From Bog-473 sp963701955 (GTDB lineage Bacteria > Actinomycetota > Acidimicrobiia > Acidimicrobiales > RAAP-2), in contig OY969694.1 of NCBI GenBank assembly GCA_963701955.1, positions 2,604,001 through 2,668,000 on the forward strand: 64,000 bases of DNA, in the 5' to 3' direction. A program made the position numbers and the translations under genes. Shown one piece after another: positions 1 through 9,824 of this stretch (position 1 is the stretch's first letter; the number at the start of each line of letters is the position of its first letter). The notes under the pieces are model-generated. The model searched no databases, had not been told where the DNA came from, and worked only from the letters and a program-made list of their open reading frames with translations.

Positions 1-462
1 TTCAACTACGGCGACGCCAACTTCTACGGCTCGACCGGTTCGATCCGCCTCAACAAGCCGATCGTGGGCATGGCGGCCACGCCCGACGGCGGCGGCTACT
101 GGCTCGTCGCCTCCGACGGCGGCATCTTCAACTACGGCGACGCCAACTTCTACGGCTCGGCGGGGTCCATCCACCTCAACCAGCCCGTGGTGGGCATGGC
201 CTCGAGCCCGTCCGGCCTCGGCTACTGGCTCGTCGCCTCCGACGGCGGCATCTTCACCTACGGCGACGCCGGCTTCCTGGGCTCGCGCGGTGGGCAGCCC
301 CTCAACAAGCCGATCGTCGGGATGATGAGCACCGCCGACGGGGCCGGCTACTGGCTGACCGCCTCGGACGGGGGCATCTTCAGCTACGGCGACACCGGGT
401 TCTACGGCTCGGCCGGGTCGCTGCGCCTCAACGCACCGGTGGTGAACGGCACGGCCAGCTGA
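1..462 (+). CDS. C-terminal end of a secreted repeat protein (partial)
   Basis: The window opens inside this gene: the frame is open from base 1 to the TGA at 460-462, leaving the last 153 residues. They are about four copies of a ~42-residue repeat with the pattern GYWLVASDGGIF, YGDA, FYGS, LN.P.VGM and a variable PDG turn. Such aromatic and glycine-rich repeats form the C-terminal, probably beta-propeller-like or wall-associated, part of many exported Acidimicrobiia proteins, where the N-terminal domain (amidase, protease or other) decides function. That N-terminal part lies outside the window, so no activity can be assigned. The last repeat ends in VVNGTAS just before the stop, consistent with a natural end. 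Location outside the cell is inferred from the repeat type only. Confidence 0.8.
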   Translation, partial: FNYGDANFYGSTGSIRLNKPIVGMAATPDGGGYWLVASDGGIFNYGDANFYGSAGSIHLNQPVVGMASSPSGLGYWLVASDGGIFTYGDAGFLGSRGGQPLNKPIVGMMSTADGAGYWLTASDGGIFSYGDTGFYGSAGSLRLNAPVVNGTAS

Positions 463-528
463 GCCGGGCGGCGCCGGCCGCCCCGCCCGGCGCTGTGCCG
501 TGGGGCGGCTGCTCCCGACGCGGCTGCG

Positions 529-572
529 TCAGAACAGGGCTGCTTCAGAACAGGGCTGCTTCAGAACAGGGC
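529..572. repeat. 16-bp tandem repeat, 2.75 copies
   Basis: The unit TCAGAACAGGGCTGCT occurs at 529-544 and 545-560, and its first 12 bases again at 561-572. It spans the stop codon of the cyclase-family gene on the minus strand: each unit supplies a TGA preceded by codons for Leu-Phe. Because 16 is not a multiple of three, successive units sit in different frames, so a frame slip before the repeat still ends within it. Confidence 0.85.
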
Positions 573-1456
573 GATGGGGTTCACCGGCGACGCCGTGCCC
601 CGGCGGAGCACCAGGGGCGCCACGGTGAAGAGGAACTCCCAGCGCGCCTCCTCGGCGCAGGCGGTGGCCGAGGGCGTCGAGGTCGAGGTTGTCGAGCAGG
701 TGGACCCCCATGGCCACGATGACCACCGTGTGGATGGGCATCCCGACGCCCTCGACGCGGGACGGCAGCACGTCGGAGACGCAGTCGCTGCCCAGGGCGG
801 CCACGTCGCGCGCCCGGAGCCAGGGGAGGCAGGACGCGTCCAGGCCGGCCGCCAGGCGGCCGGCGTCCCAGGGCCCGTGCTCCTGGCGCCACTGCCAGCG
901 GCCGGTGCGCACCAGCAGCGCGTCGCCGGCGCGCACCGTCAGCCCGGCCCGCTCCTCGGCCGCCTCGAGCTCGTCGGGGAACACCGGCTCGCCCGGCTCG
1001 AGCGCGTCGACGCCGCGCAGCGCGGGGATGTCCAGCAGCACGCCGCGGGTGACGATCCCGGCGTGCAGGTGGTGGATGCCCAGCTTGGTGGCGCCGTGCG
1101 CGGTCACCGCCTCGGCGGGGTAGCCGTTGTAGAGGCTTCCCCTCGTGGAAGATGTGGCACAGCGCGTCGATGTGGCTGGTGGCGAAGCCGTGGGGCGCGA
1201 TGGCGAAGTAGTCCGCCCCCATGCCCTCGGTGGCCGTGCCGGTCATGTGGTGGGCCACCGGGGCGGGGTTGTCCGCCGACGACACCGTGTCGAGCGGGCG
1301 GGCGCAGGACACCGAGCGGCCGGCGCGCACCGTGGCCGCCGCGGCGGCCGTGACCTCCGGCGTGATGAGGTTCAGCGCACCCAGCTGGTCGTCGTCGCCC
1401 CAGCGCCCCCAGTTGGAGAGCGTCTGGTGGAAGGCGAGGACGTCGGCGGTCTCCAT
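561..1456 (-). CDS. Cyclase-family metal-dependent hydrolase (frame broken twice)
   Basis: Member of the cyclase/kynurenine-formamidase-like hydrolase family, which uses a metal bound by a His/Asp cluster to open amide or lactone bonds; the substrate is unknown. The start ATG at 1454-1456 begins METADVLAFHQ. The signature is HGFATSHIDALCH (about residues 105-117), the long-form equivalent of the HxGTHxD metal motif, followed by a typical C-terminal half with PIHTVVI. The protein continues across two frame changes, near 1140 and near 681, and ends at the TGA at 561-563. Total length of about 298 residues fits the long subfamily. It is divergent from the reductase gene at 1508, with only about 50 bp between the starts. 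Frame breaks are probably sequencing indels. Confidence 0.8.
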
Positions 1457-1507
1457 CGGACGACGGGGCACGGTCGGACAGTAGCCCGCTCCCAATACGA
1501 TCGGCCC

Positions 1508-1961
1508 ATGAGCACACTCCAAGGTGACTACGAGCCCAGCCCGTCCGACTGGGTCCGCGACCAGGTGGCCGAGTACGAGGCTTCCGGGGGCCAGCGGGCC
1601 AACACGCTGCTCGACACGGGGATGCCGATCATCGTCGTGACGACCCGGGGCGCCAAGAGCGGCAAGGTCCGCAAGACCCCGGTCATGCGGGTCGAGCACG
1701 GCGGCGAGTACGCCCTGGTGGCGTCCAAGGGCGGGGCGCCCGAGCACCCCGAGTGGTTCTACAACCTGGAGGCCCATCCGGACGAGGTCTTCGTGCAGGA
1801 CGGGCCCGCGCCGTTCGCCGTCACGGTGCGCGAGGTGACCGGTGACGAGAAGGCCACAGTGGTGGGAGCGCGGCGTGGCGGCCTATCCGCCCTACGCCGA
1901 GTACCAGGAGAAGACGGACCGGCAGATCCCCGTGTTCGTCGCCACCCCGAAGAACGCCTGA
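1508..1961 (+). CDS. Deazaflavin-dependent nitroreductase-family protein (Ddn-like)
   Basis: About 150 residues from ATG at 1508-1510 to TGA at 1959-1961. The region PIIVVTTRGAKSGKVRKTPVM (written in two parts: PIIVVTTRGAKSGK, then VRKTPVM) is the F420-binding signature of the Ddn/DUF385 family, followed by YALVASKGGAPEHPEWFYNL, equally characteristic. These enzymes bind cofactor F420 and reduce quinones or xenobiotics. One frame change near 1865 splits the gene; the C-terminus PYAEYQEKTDRQIPVFV is read in the next frame. The presence of F420-type oxidoreductases here and at 4025-5239 suggests that the host makes F420. It is divergent from the cyclase-family gene. Confidence 0.85.
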
Positions 1962-1970
1962 CGCTCTCGT

Positions 1971-3066
1971 TCAGCGGCTGCCGGCGCCTGCGCCTGCGTC
2001 GGCGGCTGCGTCGGCGAAGGCCTGCGCCATCGCAGCCCGCCACGGGACGAGGTGCTCCTCGCGCTCGTAGGGCGTCTTGCCCAGGCGGATCACCATGAGG
2101 TCGAGGCTGGGGCAGAGGGTGATGGACTGGCCCTCGTAGCCCGAGCAGCGGAAGGTGCCCAGCGTGTCGCCGGCGACGCCCCACCAGTGCGCGCCGTAGG
2201 GGCTGGCGTCCTCGGGGTCCTCCGAGACCCAGGTCCGGGCGTAGTCGACCCAGCCCGCCGGGAGCAGGCGCACGCCGTCCCACATGCCGTCGCGCAGGTA
2301 GAGCAGCCCGAAGCGCGCGTAGTCGCGGGCCGTGGCGCGCAGGAAGGAGGAGGCCACCCAGGTGCCGGCCTCGTCGAACTCCGGATCGGCGCTCGTCATC
2401 CCGAGCGGGCCGAAGAGTCGGCTGTGCAGGAAGCGGGCGTAGCTCTCGCCCGGCCCGACGGTGCGCGCCACCACGCCCGACACGATGTTCGAGGTGCCCG
2501 ACGAGTAGTTGAACCGCGTGCCCGGGCGGTGCCGCCAGCGGGCGGTCGGCGGCGAAGTGCGCCATGTCGGCCTGCCCGTCGCCGAAGAGCATCCGCATCA
2601 CGTCGGAGACCTTGTCGTCCACGTAGTCCTCTGCGAAGTCCAGCCCGTCGCGCATGGCGAGGAGCTGGCGCAGCGTGATGCCGTGACGGGGGTCGCCCGG
2701 ATCCGACCACTCGGGCACGGCGGCGGGCGCGTCGATGTCGAGCGTGCCGTCACCCACCAGCAGGCCCACCGTCGCCTGCAGCATCGACTTGGCCATGGAC
2801 CAGCTGAGCAGCGGCGTCTCGGCGGTCACCGGCGTGGGCGGCCGGTCGAAGTGCTCCAGCGCGCCCTGGTAGCGCTCGACCACGACCCGGCCGCGGTGGA
2901 CCACGAGGACGGCGAACGTCTCGGCCAGCGGCCCGTCGGGGTCGAAGGCCTCGTCGAGCAGGGGGGCCAGGTCGACGCCCGGCGCCAGCGTCGCCCTCGG
3001 GCCAGTCCTCGGTCGGCCAGGCCACTCCGGCGGGCTGCGGCGGCAGCGCGACGAGGCTCGCTCACA
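1971..3066 (-). CDS. Serine hydrolase of the class C beta-lactamase family (frame broken)
   Basis: The SxxK motif is seen as SWSMAKSM (the catalytic Ser and Lys), then an NYSSGTSN segment matches the second conserved motif (Tyr), read after a frame change near 2520. The C-terminal half (GPLGMTSADPEFD, YARFGLLYLRDG, GYEGQSITLCPSLDLMVIRLG) is typical of esterase/D-aminopeptidase-like members, so true beta-lactam hydrolysis is not implied. A second frame change lies near 2995: upstream the reading LVALPPQPAGVAWPTEDW is the natural N-terminus. The start is uncertain: GTG at 3064-3066 overlaps the stop of the upstream hydrolase, while an internal GTG at about 3028 is in the better frame. No signal peptide is evident. 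Confidence 0.75.
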
Positions 3067-4032
3067 CGTCGGAGAGGAAGGCGAGCAGGGCGGCGTTGGT
3101 CTCGGCTGGGCGCTCCTGCTGCACCCAGTGGCCGGCCCCGTCGACGACGGTGGCACCGCGGAAGTCGGGCATGGCCTCGGCCATCGCCTCGATCGCCCCC
3201 GGCATCATGGTGTTCACGGGGTCGAGCGACCCCGTGATGAAGCCGGTGGGCATGGTGTACACGGAGGCGCGGGATGTCCTTGGAACGCTCCCAGTTGGCG
3301 TCCATGTTGCGGTAGAAGCTGACGGGCCCGAAGAAGCCGCTCTCCTTGAACGCCGCCGCGTAGACGTCGACGTCCGCCTCGGTGATCCAGCTCGGGAGCG
3401 TGTCGGGTGCGGGGGACAGGATGTCCATGAAGCGGGTGCCCTCGCGTGGGTGGTCGCCGAGCGGGTTCCCGGTCGCCATCCCCTCGCCGCCGGCCGAGTA
3501 GAGCATGGTGCGCAGGAACAGGCGCGGGTCCGCCTCGAACTCCGCTTCGGCCGGCCCGACCTCTTGGAAGTAGAGCATGTAGAAGAACTTGCCCTCGAAG
3601 ATCACCTCGAAGATCTGCGTCGGCGGTGCCGGCGCGTTCGACTACGGCACGCTCATGTTGCAGAGCGACGAGACGCGATCGGGGTGGAGGCGTCCCATCT
3701 CCCACACCACCATCGCCCCCCAGTCGTGGCCCACGAAGGCAGCCTGGTCGTAGCCGAAGTGGTCGAGCAGGCCGCCCGAGGTCGGCGGTGAGGTTGTCCG
3801 AGCCGTAGTCGGCGACCTCGGACGGACGGGAGCTGCTCCCGTAGCCGCGCAGGTCGGGCGCGTAGGCGCGGTAGCCGGCGTCGGCCAGCGCGCCGAGCTG
3901 ATGGCGCCACGAGTACCAGAGCTCGGGGAAGCCGTGGCACAGGACGACCGGCGGGCCGTCGGCCGGCCCGGCCATGGCGACGTGCAGCTCGATCCCGTTC
4001 GTCGGCACCTGCTCGTGCGTCACCTCAGCCAT
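3062..4032 (-). CDS. Alpha/beta hydrolase, epoxide hydrolase type (frame broken)
   Basis: Starts at ATG 4030-4032, overlapping the stop of the upstream LLM gene by 8 bp, which indicates translational coupling. The N-terminus carries HGFPELWYSWRHQL (the HGxP oxyanion motif of epoxide hydrolases), then GHDWGA with the nucleophilic Asp, read after a frame change near 3790. Two more frame changes lie near 3640 and 3270. The end contains GSLDPV and GAGHWVQQE, supplying the acid and the catalytic His. About 322 residues is normal for soluble epoxide hydrolases and related dehalogenases. It probably hydrolyses epoxides formed by the neighbouring oxidoreductases; the substrate is unknown. Confidence 0.82.
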
Positions 4033-5239
4033 TGGGCGTCACCTTCTCCTCTGCTTTGGCCGCTTTCTCGGCTTTCTCCTCCTGGTGCTGCTGGATGGCG
4101 GACATCACGGCGTTGACCGCGGCGCCGATGAACTCGGGCCGGTTCTCGGCGGCCCAGTCGCGGCTCGCGGTGAGGGACGCCGACGAGTCCTGGAAGCGGG
4201 GCGCCACGTAGCGGGCGATCAGCTCGTAGGAGTGCCGGGTGGCGGCGGTGTCGGCCCACTCGTGGCCCATCAACAGGTAGGTGCCGAAGCCCCCGGACTG
4301 CTCCTGCAGGCGCTCGATCTGCGCGATGGCGTCGTCGACGGTGCCGATGACGGCCATCCCCGAGGCGTTGAGCGCGTCGACGAGGGACTCGAAGTTCGTC
4401 GGTGTCGGGCGCGATCGGCAGCGCGGCGACCCGTTCGAAGTAGTCGACCCACTCGGCCAGGCCGAAGGCGACGTCGGCCACCGCCTGCTCCTTGGTGTCG
4501 GCGATGTGCATGGGCCCGACCAGCCGCCACCGGTTGCGGTCGACCGTGGTGGAGAACTCGGCGGCCCGCTCCTCCATGACCTGCCAGTGCGAGGCCAGGA
4601 CGTCGAAGCCCCCGGTCGTGGTCGCGCCGAGGGAGAGGAGGCTGCAGCCGAAGCGCCCCGCCGCCCGCGGCCCGGCCGGTGACACCTGCGCGGCGACGGC
4701 CACCTCGGGGAAGGGGCGCTGGTAGGGGCGGAGCTGGAGGCGCGCCTTGACGAGCTTGAACCAGTCCGTCTCCATGGAGACCGTCTCGCCGGCGAGCAGC
4801 AGCAGGATCGCCTCGAGCGACTCCTCCATCATGTCGCGCTGCTTGGCCGGGTCGATGCCCATCATGAAGGCGTCGGACGGGAGGGCACCCGGGACCGACG
4901 CCGAGCATGACGCGACCCGCGCGTCAGGTGGTCGAGGAGCACCATGCGGTCGGCCAGCATGAACGGGTGGTGGTACGGCAGCGACGAGACGCCGGTGCCG
5001 AGTCGGATGTGCTTCGTGCGTTGCGCGGCGGCGGCAATGAACACCTCGGGCGAGGCGATGATCTCGTAGCCGGCCGAGTGGTGCTCGCCGAACCAGGCCT
5101 CGTCGAAGCCGAGCGCGTCGAGGTGCTCGATGAGCTGCAGGTCGCGCTCGAGCGCCAACGTCGGGTTCTGACCCACGGGGTGGAACGGGGCCAGGAAGAT
5201 CCCGAACTTGAGGCGGCCGTCGGCGTCAATGGTGGTCAT
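4025..5239 (-). CDS. LLM-class flavin-dependent oxidoreductase (frame broken)
   Basis: A bacterial-luciferase-like TIM barrel: the N-terminus LKFGIFLAPFHPVGQNPT, then GFDEAWFGEHHSAGYE (the conserved EHH), LGTGVSSLPYHHPFMLADR and WFKLVKARLQLRPYQ are family hallmarks. The protein is read across frame changes near 4905 (after LDHLTRG) and near 4400, and ends EEKVTPNG at 4025. About 404 residues. Members use FMNH2 or F420H2 in monooxygenation or dehydrogenation. It heads a three-gene minus-strand operon with the epoxide hydrolase and the serine hydrolase, which suggests a small oxidation-hydrolysis pathway. The C-terminal tail is rich in Lys, Glu and Ala. Confidence 0.85.
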
Positions 5240-5375
5240 GGCTCTCCCGGTTTGTCATCGGTTGTTGCAGTGCGGACCGATTCGCGCGGTCGTAGCGCGG
5301 ATCGGTGGAGGCAGAGCGGAGCGGCGCGTTGCACGGCGCTGTGCTCATCGGCGAGCGGTGAGGCGGCGGGGATGG

Positions 5376-5417
5376 GTTCCAAAAACTCTGCACAGACTTG
5401 TTTACAGTTTTGGGAAC
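5376..5417. promoter_or_regulatory. Inverted repeat upstream of the LLM operon
   Basis: GTTCCAAAAA at 5376-5385 and TTTTGGGAAC at 5408-5417 pair at 9 of 10 positions, with a 22-base spacer that is unusually A/T-rich for this DNA. It lies about 140 bp upstream of the LLM start, in the 240-bp gap behind the alcohol dehydrogenase gene (5240-5479). It is probably a repressor site or promoter region; no coding sequence is seen in the gap. Confidence 0.4.
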
Positions 5418-5479
5418 TATCTCGCCTGCCGACGCCAGAGCCGGATCCGCAGCCGCCCCAACCCCAGCCGCAGGGCCGC

Positions 5480-6548
5480 TCACGGCGCCACCAGGATCTT
5501 GCCGTGCTCGCCGGGCGTGCGCAGTGTCTCGAAGGCGCCGGGCGCGCCGGCCAGGTCAACCCTCGACGTGACCAGGAGCTCGGCCCCCGGCACGCCGTCG
5601 GCCAGGCGTCCGAGCGTGGCGGCGAACTCGGCCGGGGTGTAGCCGAACGAGAACCGCAGCTCCATCTCCTTGGTCACCGCCATGAACGGCTCGATGGTGT
5701 CGCTGTGCATGCACACACCCACCACCACGATCCGGCTGTGCGGCGGCCCGTCCGCGATGAGCGACTGCAGCATGCCGGGGACGCCCACCGCCTCGAAGAT
5801 CACCGGGTCCGGCACGGACGCACCCAGCATGGACGACGCCGATGCGCTCCATGACGGTGCGGGCGATCCCGAAATCGGACCAGCGGTCGTGCGGCGACCC
5901 CTCGGCGGGGTCGATGACCTCGTCGGCGCCGAACGCCTCGGCCAGGCGCCGCCGGGTGGGCGAGAAGTCCGCCGCGAGCACCGGCCCATGGCCGCGGCCC
6001 TTGAGCGCGGCGATCACCGCCAGCCCGACCGGGCCGCACCCGACGACGAGGCAGGGCTGGCCCGGGTGGAGGTCGGCCAGACCCACGGCGTGCTCGCCCA
6101 CGGCGAGCGGCTCGGTCAGCGCCGCCAGGTCGGTGTCCAGCGCGTCGGGCACCGGGAGCAACAGCAGCTCCTGGAGCACCATGTGCTCGGCGAGCGCGCC
6201 CGGGTAGGCGTTGGAATAGCCGATCTGCTCCACGCCGGTCGGGCCCAAGATGATGGGCACCGAGCAGACACGGGATCCGATGGGCAGGGTGCCGGCTGTG
6301 TCGGGCCCGTGCTCCACGATTTCCGCGCAGAACTCGTGACCGAAGACACAGTCCGCGGCCGGGTCCAGGGCGGGCACACCGACGGAGTCCATGAGCCCGG
6401 TGAAGTGGGCGAAATCGGCCAGCGCGTGCAGGTCGGATCCGCAGATGCCGGCGGAGAGCGAGCGCACCACCACATGGCCCGAAGACGGCACGGGCTCGGG
6501 CACGTCGCCCACCACCAGCCGTCCACCCCTGGTCACCGCGGCACGCAT
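5480..6548 (-). CDS. Zinc-dependent alcohol dehydrogenase family protein
   Basis: Medium-chain dehydrogenase/reductase. The start ATG at 6546-6548 begins MRAAVTRGGRLVVGDVPEP. ICGSDLHAL has the catalytic zinc Cys, FGHEFCAEI has the GHE motif, and VVGCGPVGLAVIAALKGRG is the NAD(P)-binding glycine motif of the Rossmann fold. The usual cluster of four structural-zinc cysteines is not evident, so a structural zinc may be lacking. One frame change near 5830 separates the N-terminal 240 residues from the C-terminus, which ends GEHGKILVAP. About 356 residues is standard. It is divergent from the SDR gene at 6606 with a 57-bp gap, so the two probably share control. Confidence 0.85.
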
Positions 6549-6605
6549 GGCAGAGCCACCCCCACGGACGGCGCGCCCGCCCGCATTCGTCGCTACGTTT
6601 GCCCC

Positions 6606-7465
6606 GTGAGTTTCACACACGATGCTGCGGCACGCCCGTTCGCCGGGAGCGTCGCGCTGGTCACGGGGGCGGCCCGTCCCCGCGGAATCGGGCGGGCCAC
6701 CGCGGTCGCCCTGGCCTCGGGCGGAGCGGACGTGGCCTGCCTCGACATCGCCCGTCCCTACGACGACGCGCCGTTCCACGGCACCGGCAGTGGCGACGAC
6801 CTCGAGGGCCTTGCCGCCGAGCTCGCCGGGCTGGGTGTGCGGGCAACCACCGTGCAGGCCGATGTCTCCGACGAGGCCGCGGTGGAGGCGGCCGTGGCCC
6901 GGGCCACCGAGGAGCTGGGGACGATCACCCTGGTGGCCAACGTGGCCGGGGGAAGCGGTCCGGGCTTCGGACTGGGCCCGCTGCTCAACGTCCCGGCCGA
7001 GGAGTTCCGCCGCGTGCTCGACGTCAACGTGGTCGGGACATGGCTGGTGTCCAAGGCCTGTGCCACCCGGATGGTGGATGCCGGCGTCGGCGGACGCATC
7101 TGCAACGTCTCGAGCCAGGCCGGCAAGCGCGCCTTCCCCTTCCTCGGTGCCTACTGCGCGGCCAAGGCCGGGATCATCCTGCTCACCCAGACCATGGCGA
7201 CCGAGCTGGGCGCGTCAGGGCATCGCCGTCAACGCAGTGTGCCCCGGCACGGTGGACACCGACCTCATCAACCGGGATGCGCATGTTCGAGACCCTGATG
7301 GGCGGTCCCGAGGGCCTGGCCTCCTACATCGCCCGGGAGATCCCGCTCGGCCGCCTGCAGAGTGCCGAGGAGATCGCGGCCGCCATCTGCTGGCTGCTCT
7401 CCGACGCGGCCCGCGGCGTCACGGGTGAGGCGTTGAACGTCAGCGCCGGACAGACAATGGTGTAG
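6606..7465 (+). CDS. Short-chain dehydrogenase/reductase (SDR)
   Basis: The GTG start at 6606-6608 gives VSFTHDAAARPFAGSVALV. Cofactor motif TGAARPRGIG (TGxxxGxG), NVAGGSG for the NAG position, catalytic Ser in ICNVSSQAG and YCAAK for the Tyr-Lys pair. VNAVCPGTVDTDL follows after a frame change near 7218, and a second change lies near 7280. The end TGEALNVSAGQTMV is typical. About 286 residues. The next gene starts 2 bp after the stop codon, indicating one transcription unit with the two genes after it. Confidence 0.87.
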
Positions 7466-7467
7466 CC

Positions 7468-8467
7468 ATGCCGATCCTCGACGCCCGTCACGACCTGGCC
7501 CACCCCGTCGAAGGGGATACCGCGTGGAGCGAGTCGTACTACTTCAATGCGTACGACCCCTGCGACCGACTCGGGCCTGTTCAGCCGCATCGGCATCCGG
7601 CCCAACGAGGGGACGATGGACGTCGGCATGTCGCTGTGGCTCCCCGGCGGCGAGCTGGGCGAGTACCGCTGGGTCAAGGAGCAGCGCGAGATGGTCGACT
7701 CCGTGTTGGAGGTCGGCGCAGTCCGCTACGAGATGCTCGAGGCACTGCAGTCGTGGCGCCTGACCATGGACGGCGAGGTGCAGGCCCGCCCGTGCGTGCG
7801 CGGCGAGACGACGACGCACCCCGTGCAGATCGCGCTCGACCTGCGCTTCGACGCCGTGACCCCCGCCATCGGTACGGACGGCCAGCCGAGCGGCGGCCCC
7901 AAGTCGGCCGAGGCCGCCGCGGCCGCCGGCACCGTGGGCAAGGGGCACCTGGAGCAGGCGGGGCGCTGGACCGGCACGCTCACGGTCGACGGCACGCCGT
8001 ACGAGTGGCGCGGCGCGCACGGCAACCGGGACCGCTCCTGGGGCCCGCGCCGCTGGGGCGGCCCGAAGATGTGGCGCTGGTTCTCCATCAACATCGGGGA
8101 GGACATGCACTTCGGGGGCATCCGGCTCGGCACCGATGCCGGCGATCTGCACCGCGGCTGGGTGTGGGACGGGACGCGGGCGACGTCGGTGGCCGAGTGG
8201 CGCGTGCGGACCGAGCTGGCCGACGACGGCGTGACGCACCGTGTGGTGCACCTCGACGTGGTGGACAAGAAGGGGCGGACCTACCCGCTGCGCGGCGACG
8301 TGCTCCGCGTGGCCGACATCGGCCGGGCCGGCGGCACCATGGTCAACGAGGGCTTGGCGCGCTGGACCTACGAGGATCCCGACGGTGCGCCGCACACGGG
8401 CTACGGCATCTGCGAGTACCTGCACCAGCTCGACGACAGCGGGAGGCCTGTCGTCCCCGTCGAGTAG
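7468..8467 (+). CDS. CrtC/lipocalin-like protein of the DUF7064/7065 type
   Basis: Starts at ATG 7468, 2 bp behind the SDR gene. MPILDARHDLAHPVE and SESYYFNAYDP are followed by a frame change near 7555, after which one frame runs to the TAG at 8465-8467. The remaining ~300 residues are rich in tryptophans and charged beta-strand-like stretches (HGNRDRSWGPRRWGG, MWRWFSINIGED, GWVWDGTR), a pattern I recall from proteins distantly related to hydroxyneurosporene synthase and often encoded next to aminoglycoside-phosphotransferase-like genes, as here. No catalytic residues can be named. The family name is from memory and only moderately certain; the reality of the gene is not in doubt. Confidence 0.6.
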
Positions 8468-8470
8468 GGA

Positions 8471-9824
8471 TGGCGACACGGCTGAGCACTGAGGAGCTGG
8501 CGGCTGCGCTCGGGCGCCAGCTCGGCGGCGCCGTCGAGAGCCTGCACCGCCTGTCGGGTGGTGCCTCGCGCGTCACCAGTTCCTTCGACCTGCGGGCACC
8601 CGGCGGCGGCGTGCAGCCGCTCATCCTGCAGATGGATCGCGGTGACAGCGCGCCGACGGGCCGGGCGCGGATGGAGGCGGACCTGCTGCGTGCGGCCGCT
8701 GCCGCCGGCGTGCCGGTGCCCGGCGGTCGTCGCCATGGGGGAACGCGACGAGCTCGGGGCGAGCTGGTTGGTGGTCGAGCGCCTCGAGGGGGAGACGATC
8801 CCGCGCAAGCTGCTGCGTGACGACGAATGGGCCGGCGCCCGCGGCGCCCTGACGGGCCAGGCCGGGCGCGCCCTGGCCGCCATCCACACCGTCGACCCGG
8901 CGTCCATCTCCGGGCTCGCCGCCGTCGGACCCGCTCGGCGATCCCCTGCCCTTCCTCGATGCGCTGGGCGAGGTGCGCCCGGCGCTCGAGCTCGGCGTGC
9001 GCTGGCTCGCCGCCCACCGCCCACCCGACGGGCCCCGCGTGGCGGTGCACGGCGACTACCGGATGGGCAACTTCCTCGTCGGACCCGACGGGCTGCGCGG
9101 CGTCCTCGACTGGGAGCTCGCCCACACCGGCGATCCGGCCGAGGACATCGGGTGGCTGTGCGCCCCGGCGTGGCGCTTCGGCGGGAGCGGCGAGGTGGGC
9201 GGCTTCGGTGCGCTGCCCGAGCTGCTGGCGGCCTACGCCGACGCGGGCGGCGAGGCCATGACGCCGGCCCGGGTGCACTGGTGGCAGGTCTACGCCACCA
9301 TCAAGTGGGCCACCATCTGCGCGCTGCAGGCGTCGGCCCACCTGAGTGGCGCGACGCGTTCGGTCGAGCTGGCCGCCATCGGCCGCCGCGTGTGCGAGAG
9401 CGAGTGGGATCTCTTCGCCTTGCTGGGCGACGCCGCCGCCGCCCGACCGCCGGACCGGTCGCGGCGGACGCTCCGACGGCGCCCTTCGGCCGACCCACCG
9501 CCGCCGAGCTGGTCGAGGCCGTGCGCGAGTACCTCGAAGGCGTCATGGAGCGAAGCGAGGGGGGTGCCCGCTTCGAGGCCCGGGTGGCGCGCAACGCGCT
9601 GGGCATCGCCGAGCGCGAGCTCCGTCTGGGTCCGGCCCTCGCCGCGGCACACGCCGAGCGCCTGGCCGCGCTCGGCTTCGCCGATGACGCCGCGCTGGCC
9701 GCTGCGCTGCGCTCGGGCGCGCCTCGATGACGAATTGGAGGTCGTTGCACCGGCACTCGCCGCGTCGGCGCGCGACCAGCTGCTGGTGGCGAACCCCGCC
9801 TACTTGCCCGCGGCGAGCGGGTAG
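8471..9824 (+). CDS. Phosphotransferase-family protein with a C-terminal DUF6285-like domain
   Basis: Starts ATG 8471, 3 bp after the previous stop. The kinase-like part holds GWLVVERLEG-type hinge sequence, VAVHGDYRMGNFL (catalytic HGDxxxxN) and VLDWELAHTGDPAEDIGWL (metal-binding Asp), as in the APH family that in this context resembles the N-terminal part of ACAD10. The last ~110 residues (ELVEAVREYLEGVME, RFEARVARNALGIAEREL) match the DUF6285 type usually encoded as a separate downstream gene. No ATG, GTG or TTG is seen just ahead of that part in its frame, so a fusion is likely, but frame breaks near 8722, 8935, 9450 and 9725 leave this open. It may act on acyl or alcohol intermediates of the neighbouring oxidoreductases. 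Confidence 0.72.
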
